Source of the DNA: Pseudomonadota bacterium
GTDB taxonomy: Bacteria > Desulfobacterota > Desulfarculia > Adiutricales > JAGVGV01
DNA: 36,182 nucleotides
Direction of reading: 5' to 3'
Assembly: GCA_018830135.1 (NCBI GenBank)
Contig: JAHJTB010000341.1
Location: 1-36,182, forward strand
A program made the position numbers and the translations under genes. Position 1 is the first letter of the stretch; every line of letters begins with the position of its first letter. Positions 35,117 through 36,182 of this stretch are shown here, in pieces. Under the pieces are notes generated by a model. It saw nothing but the letters and a program-made list of their open reading frames with translations, was not told the origin of the DNA and ran no database searches.

Positions 35117-35497
35117 ATGAGGATCGCGATTCCGCACTGGCAGGGCCGGGTCTCCCCGGTCTTTGACGTGGCCAGGGACCTGCTCCTGGTCGATATCGAA
35201 AAAGCCGCGGAATTGCATCGGGAGAGCCGGACATTGATCAGCCAAAACCCGTTGCGCCGGGCTCGGGAGGTGGCGGACCTGGGGACGGACCTTCTCATTT
35301 GCGGCGCGATTTCGATGGTCATGGAAACCGCGTTGCTGGGCGCCGGCATCCAGGTCATCGGGTTTGTATGCGGAGACATCGAGGAGATCAGGCAGGCCTT
35401 CATGGCTGGAGACCTGGCCGGCCCCCGGTTTTTGATGCCGGGAATCTGCGCGAAAAGGCGCCGCGTTCGGTCCCGGTCCGGGACCCAGGGCCGATGA
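35117..35497 (+). CDS. NifX/NifB-domain (dinitrogenase FeMo cofactor family) protein, ORP-like
   Basis: A 126-residue protein of the dinitrogenase iron-molybdenum cofactor family (MRIAIPHWQGRVSPVFDVA at the start, GADLLICGAIS-type core). Members include the orange protein of Desulfovibrio, which binds a Mo-Cu-sulfide cluster, and NifX. The position after a sigma54 promoter beside a sigma54 activator and an Mrp gene fits the ORP role. The C-terminus is basic (KRRRVRSRSGTQGR). No ribosome site precedes the ATG, although the N-terminus is plainly conserved; this fits a leaderless transcript. Which metal it binds cannot be told from the sequence. Confidence 0.85.
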   Translation: MRIAIPHWQGRVSPVFDVARDLLLVDIEKAAELHRESRTLISQNPLRRAREVADLGTDLLICGAISMVMETALLGAGIQVIGFVCGDIEEIRQAFMAGDLAGPRFLMPGICAKRRRVRSRSGTQGR

Positions 35498-35664
35498 TCT
35501 TTACCGGCCCCGGTTTGGCGGGAGGCCCGTCCGAAAGCGTCGGGTCGTTTGGAGTGAAACGATAACGTACAACACAGGTCATGATGGATCGTGGTGCGGT
35601 TGGGGCTCGGTTTTCGGCCCGCGGCGATCTCTCGAATCGTTGAGGCCTGGAAAGGCTGGTGTGC

Positions 35665-36108
35665 ATGAAGATCGCCGTGACGGCTGAAAAGCCGACCCTG
35701 GACTCCCAGCTCGACCCTCGTTTTGGGCGTTGCGCCTATTTTCTGATTGTCGACCTGGATGACGGCAGTTTCGAGGCCATGGAAAACCCCAATCTGGAAC
35801 TTGGAGGCGGAGTCGGCATCCAGTCCGGTCAGATGATGGCGAACAAGGGGGTGCGGACCATTATCACCGGAAACTGCGGCCCCAACGCCTACAAGGTGCT
35901 GACGGCGGGCGGAGTGGACATTATTGTCGGCTGTTCGGGAATCGTCCGCGACGTCATCGAGGATTTCAAGGCCGGCCGCTTGTCTTCCAGCAAGCAGCCC
36001 AACGTGGAAGGACATTACGATCCGTCCGCCGGAGCCGGTCGGGGCCTGGGGGGTGGCCGGGGCGGTGGCCGCGGCCGGGGCCTGGGCGGGGGCGGGCGTC
36101 GCCGTTAA
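35665..36108 (+). CDS. NifX/MTH1175-family protein with Gly/Arg-rich tail
   Basis: A 147-residue protein whose first 115 residues are a typical MTH1175-like domain (MKIAVTAEKPTLDSQLDPRFGRC start, GNCGPNAYKVL and VGCSG motifs), followed by a low-complexity tail of Gly and Arg repeats (GGGRGGGRGRGLGGGGRRR). Such tails are frequent in this family and may bind nucleic acid or other proteins. The ATG at 35665 is used; an in-frame GTG at 35659 is possible. It stands 167 bp after the first NifX-family gene, a longer gap than within an operon, but no promoter was recognised there. Role probably in Mo/Fe cofactor carriage. Confidence 0.88.
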   Translation: MKIAVTAEKPTLDSQLDPRFGRCAYFLIVDLDDGSFEAMENPNLELGGGVGIQSGQMMANKGVRTIITGNCGPNAYKVLTAGGVDIIVGCSGIVRDVIEDFKAGRLSSSKQPNVEGHYDPSAGAGRGLGGGRGGGRGRGLGGGGRRR

Positions 36109-36112
36109 CCCG

Positions 36113-36149
36113 GATTTCTCGACAGGTTCCGTAGCGAGGTCGAGAAATC
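36113..36149. terminator. Perfect 11-bp inverted repeat after the NifX-family gene
   Basis: GATTTCTCGAC (36113-36123) and GTCGAGAAATC (36139-36149) enclose a 15-nt loop. No T-run follows on the plus strand, so it may be a processing or attenuator hairpin. A ribosome site GGAGGAG at about 36170-36176 shows that another plus-strand gene begins just beyond the window. Confidence 0.45.
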
Positions 36150-36182
36150 ATTAGCGAAACGCGAAGTTGGAGGAGATTTTGG

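Noticed and set aside
34894-36015. A 373-codon minus-strand frame over the NifX-family genes
   Set aside because: Both plus-strand proteins have clear family motifs and one has a perfect promoter; the minus frame has no recognisable domain.
30373-36108. Nitrogen-fixation cluster
   Set aside because: NifX- and NifU-like genes are present, but there is no nifH, nifD, nifK, nifE or nifB; the set fits the ORP group better.

Overview
The window is a GC-rich chromosomal segment from a strictly anaerobic bacterium, most likely a sulfate-reducing or syntrophic member of the Desulfobacterota (Deltaproteobacteria). This is inferred from the mix of genes: a glycyl radical enzyme, two DUF2148 ferredoxin-domain proteins, a CoA-linked ligase/thiolase set, a sigma54 locus resembling the orange-protein (ORP) genes of Desulfovibrio, an Fe-S old-yellow-enzyme-type reductase, and tandem ammonium transporter/PII pairs. 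No rRNA, tRNA, CRISPR array, prophage or intact transposase was seen.

Layout. (1) 1-4492, plus strand: the 3' part of an AMP-forming aryl/acyl-CoA ligase, a Zn-ribbon OB-fold (DUF35) protein, an SCP-x-like thiolase and two adjacent DUF2148 Fe-S proteins, probably one operon acting on CoA thioesters. (2) 4566-7245, minus strand: a CapA-like exported protein, a small Cys-rich protein, a PflX-type radical SAM protein and a TIGR04076 protein. (3) 7495-11010, minus strand: a large CHAT protease / NB-ARC ATPase / TPR protein, the best candidate in the window for an uncharacterised defence or cell-death switch. (4) 11282-16046, plus strand: an alpha/beta hydrolase with a probable C-terminal frameshift, then a very large hybrid histidine kinase. 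(5) 16242-21043, plus strand: NAD-dependent epimerase, SDR, glycyl radical enzyme and SCP2 protein, apparently one operon behind a sigma70-like promoter, with no adjacent glycyl-radical activase. (6) 21057-26437, minus strand: an ADP-forming acyl-CoA synthetase alpha-type protein and two complete amt-glnK pairs. Each amt has a near-consensus sigma54 promoter placing the start site 30 nt upstream of the ATG, so nitrogen control by an NtrC-type activator is likely. A 546-bp AT-rich gap between the pairs holds a REP/BIME-like set of alternating inverted repeats. (7) 26652-30095: an orphan ABC ATPase, a DUF1638 protein and an FadH-like flavin/Fe-S oxidoreductase. (8) 30373-36108: an ORP-like locus. 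A PAS-sigma54 activator gene lies between two sigma54 promoters. The leftward one should drive DUF5320, Mrp/NBP35, a NifU/IscU-like scaffold, a truncated MinD-type ATPase, a DnaJ-domain protein and a 2[4Fe-4S] ferredoxin. The rightward one should drive two NifX/MTH1175-family proteins.

The most interesting items are the CHAT-NB-ARC-TPR protein with near-identical, recently duplicated TPR units; the ORP-like locus, which carries additional Fe-S assembly genes, a truncated MinD and a promoter that predicts an almost leaderless mRNA; the epimerase/SDR/glycyl-radical-enzyme/SCP2 operon; and the two amt promoters, which look homologous but use sigma54 boxes displaced by an indel. All functional calls rest on reading motifs by eye; no database search was possible.
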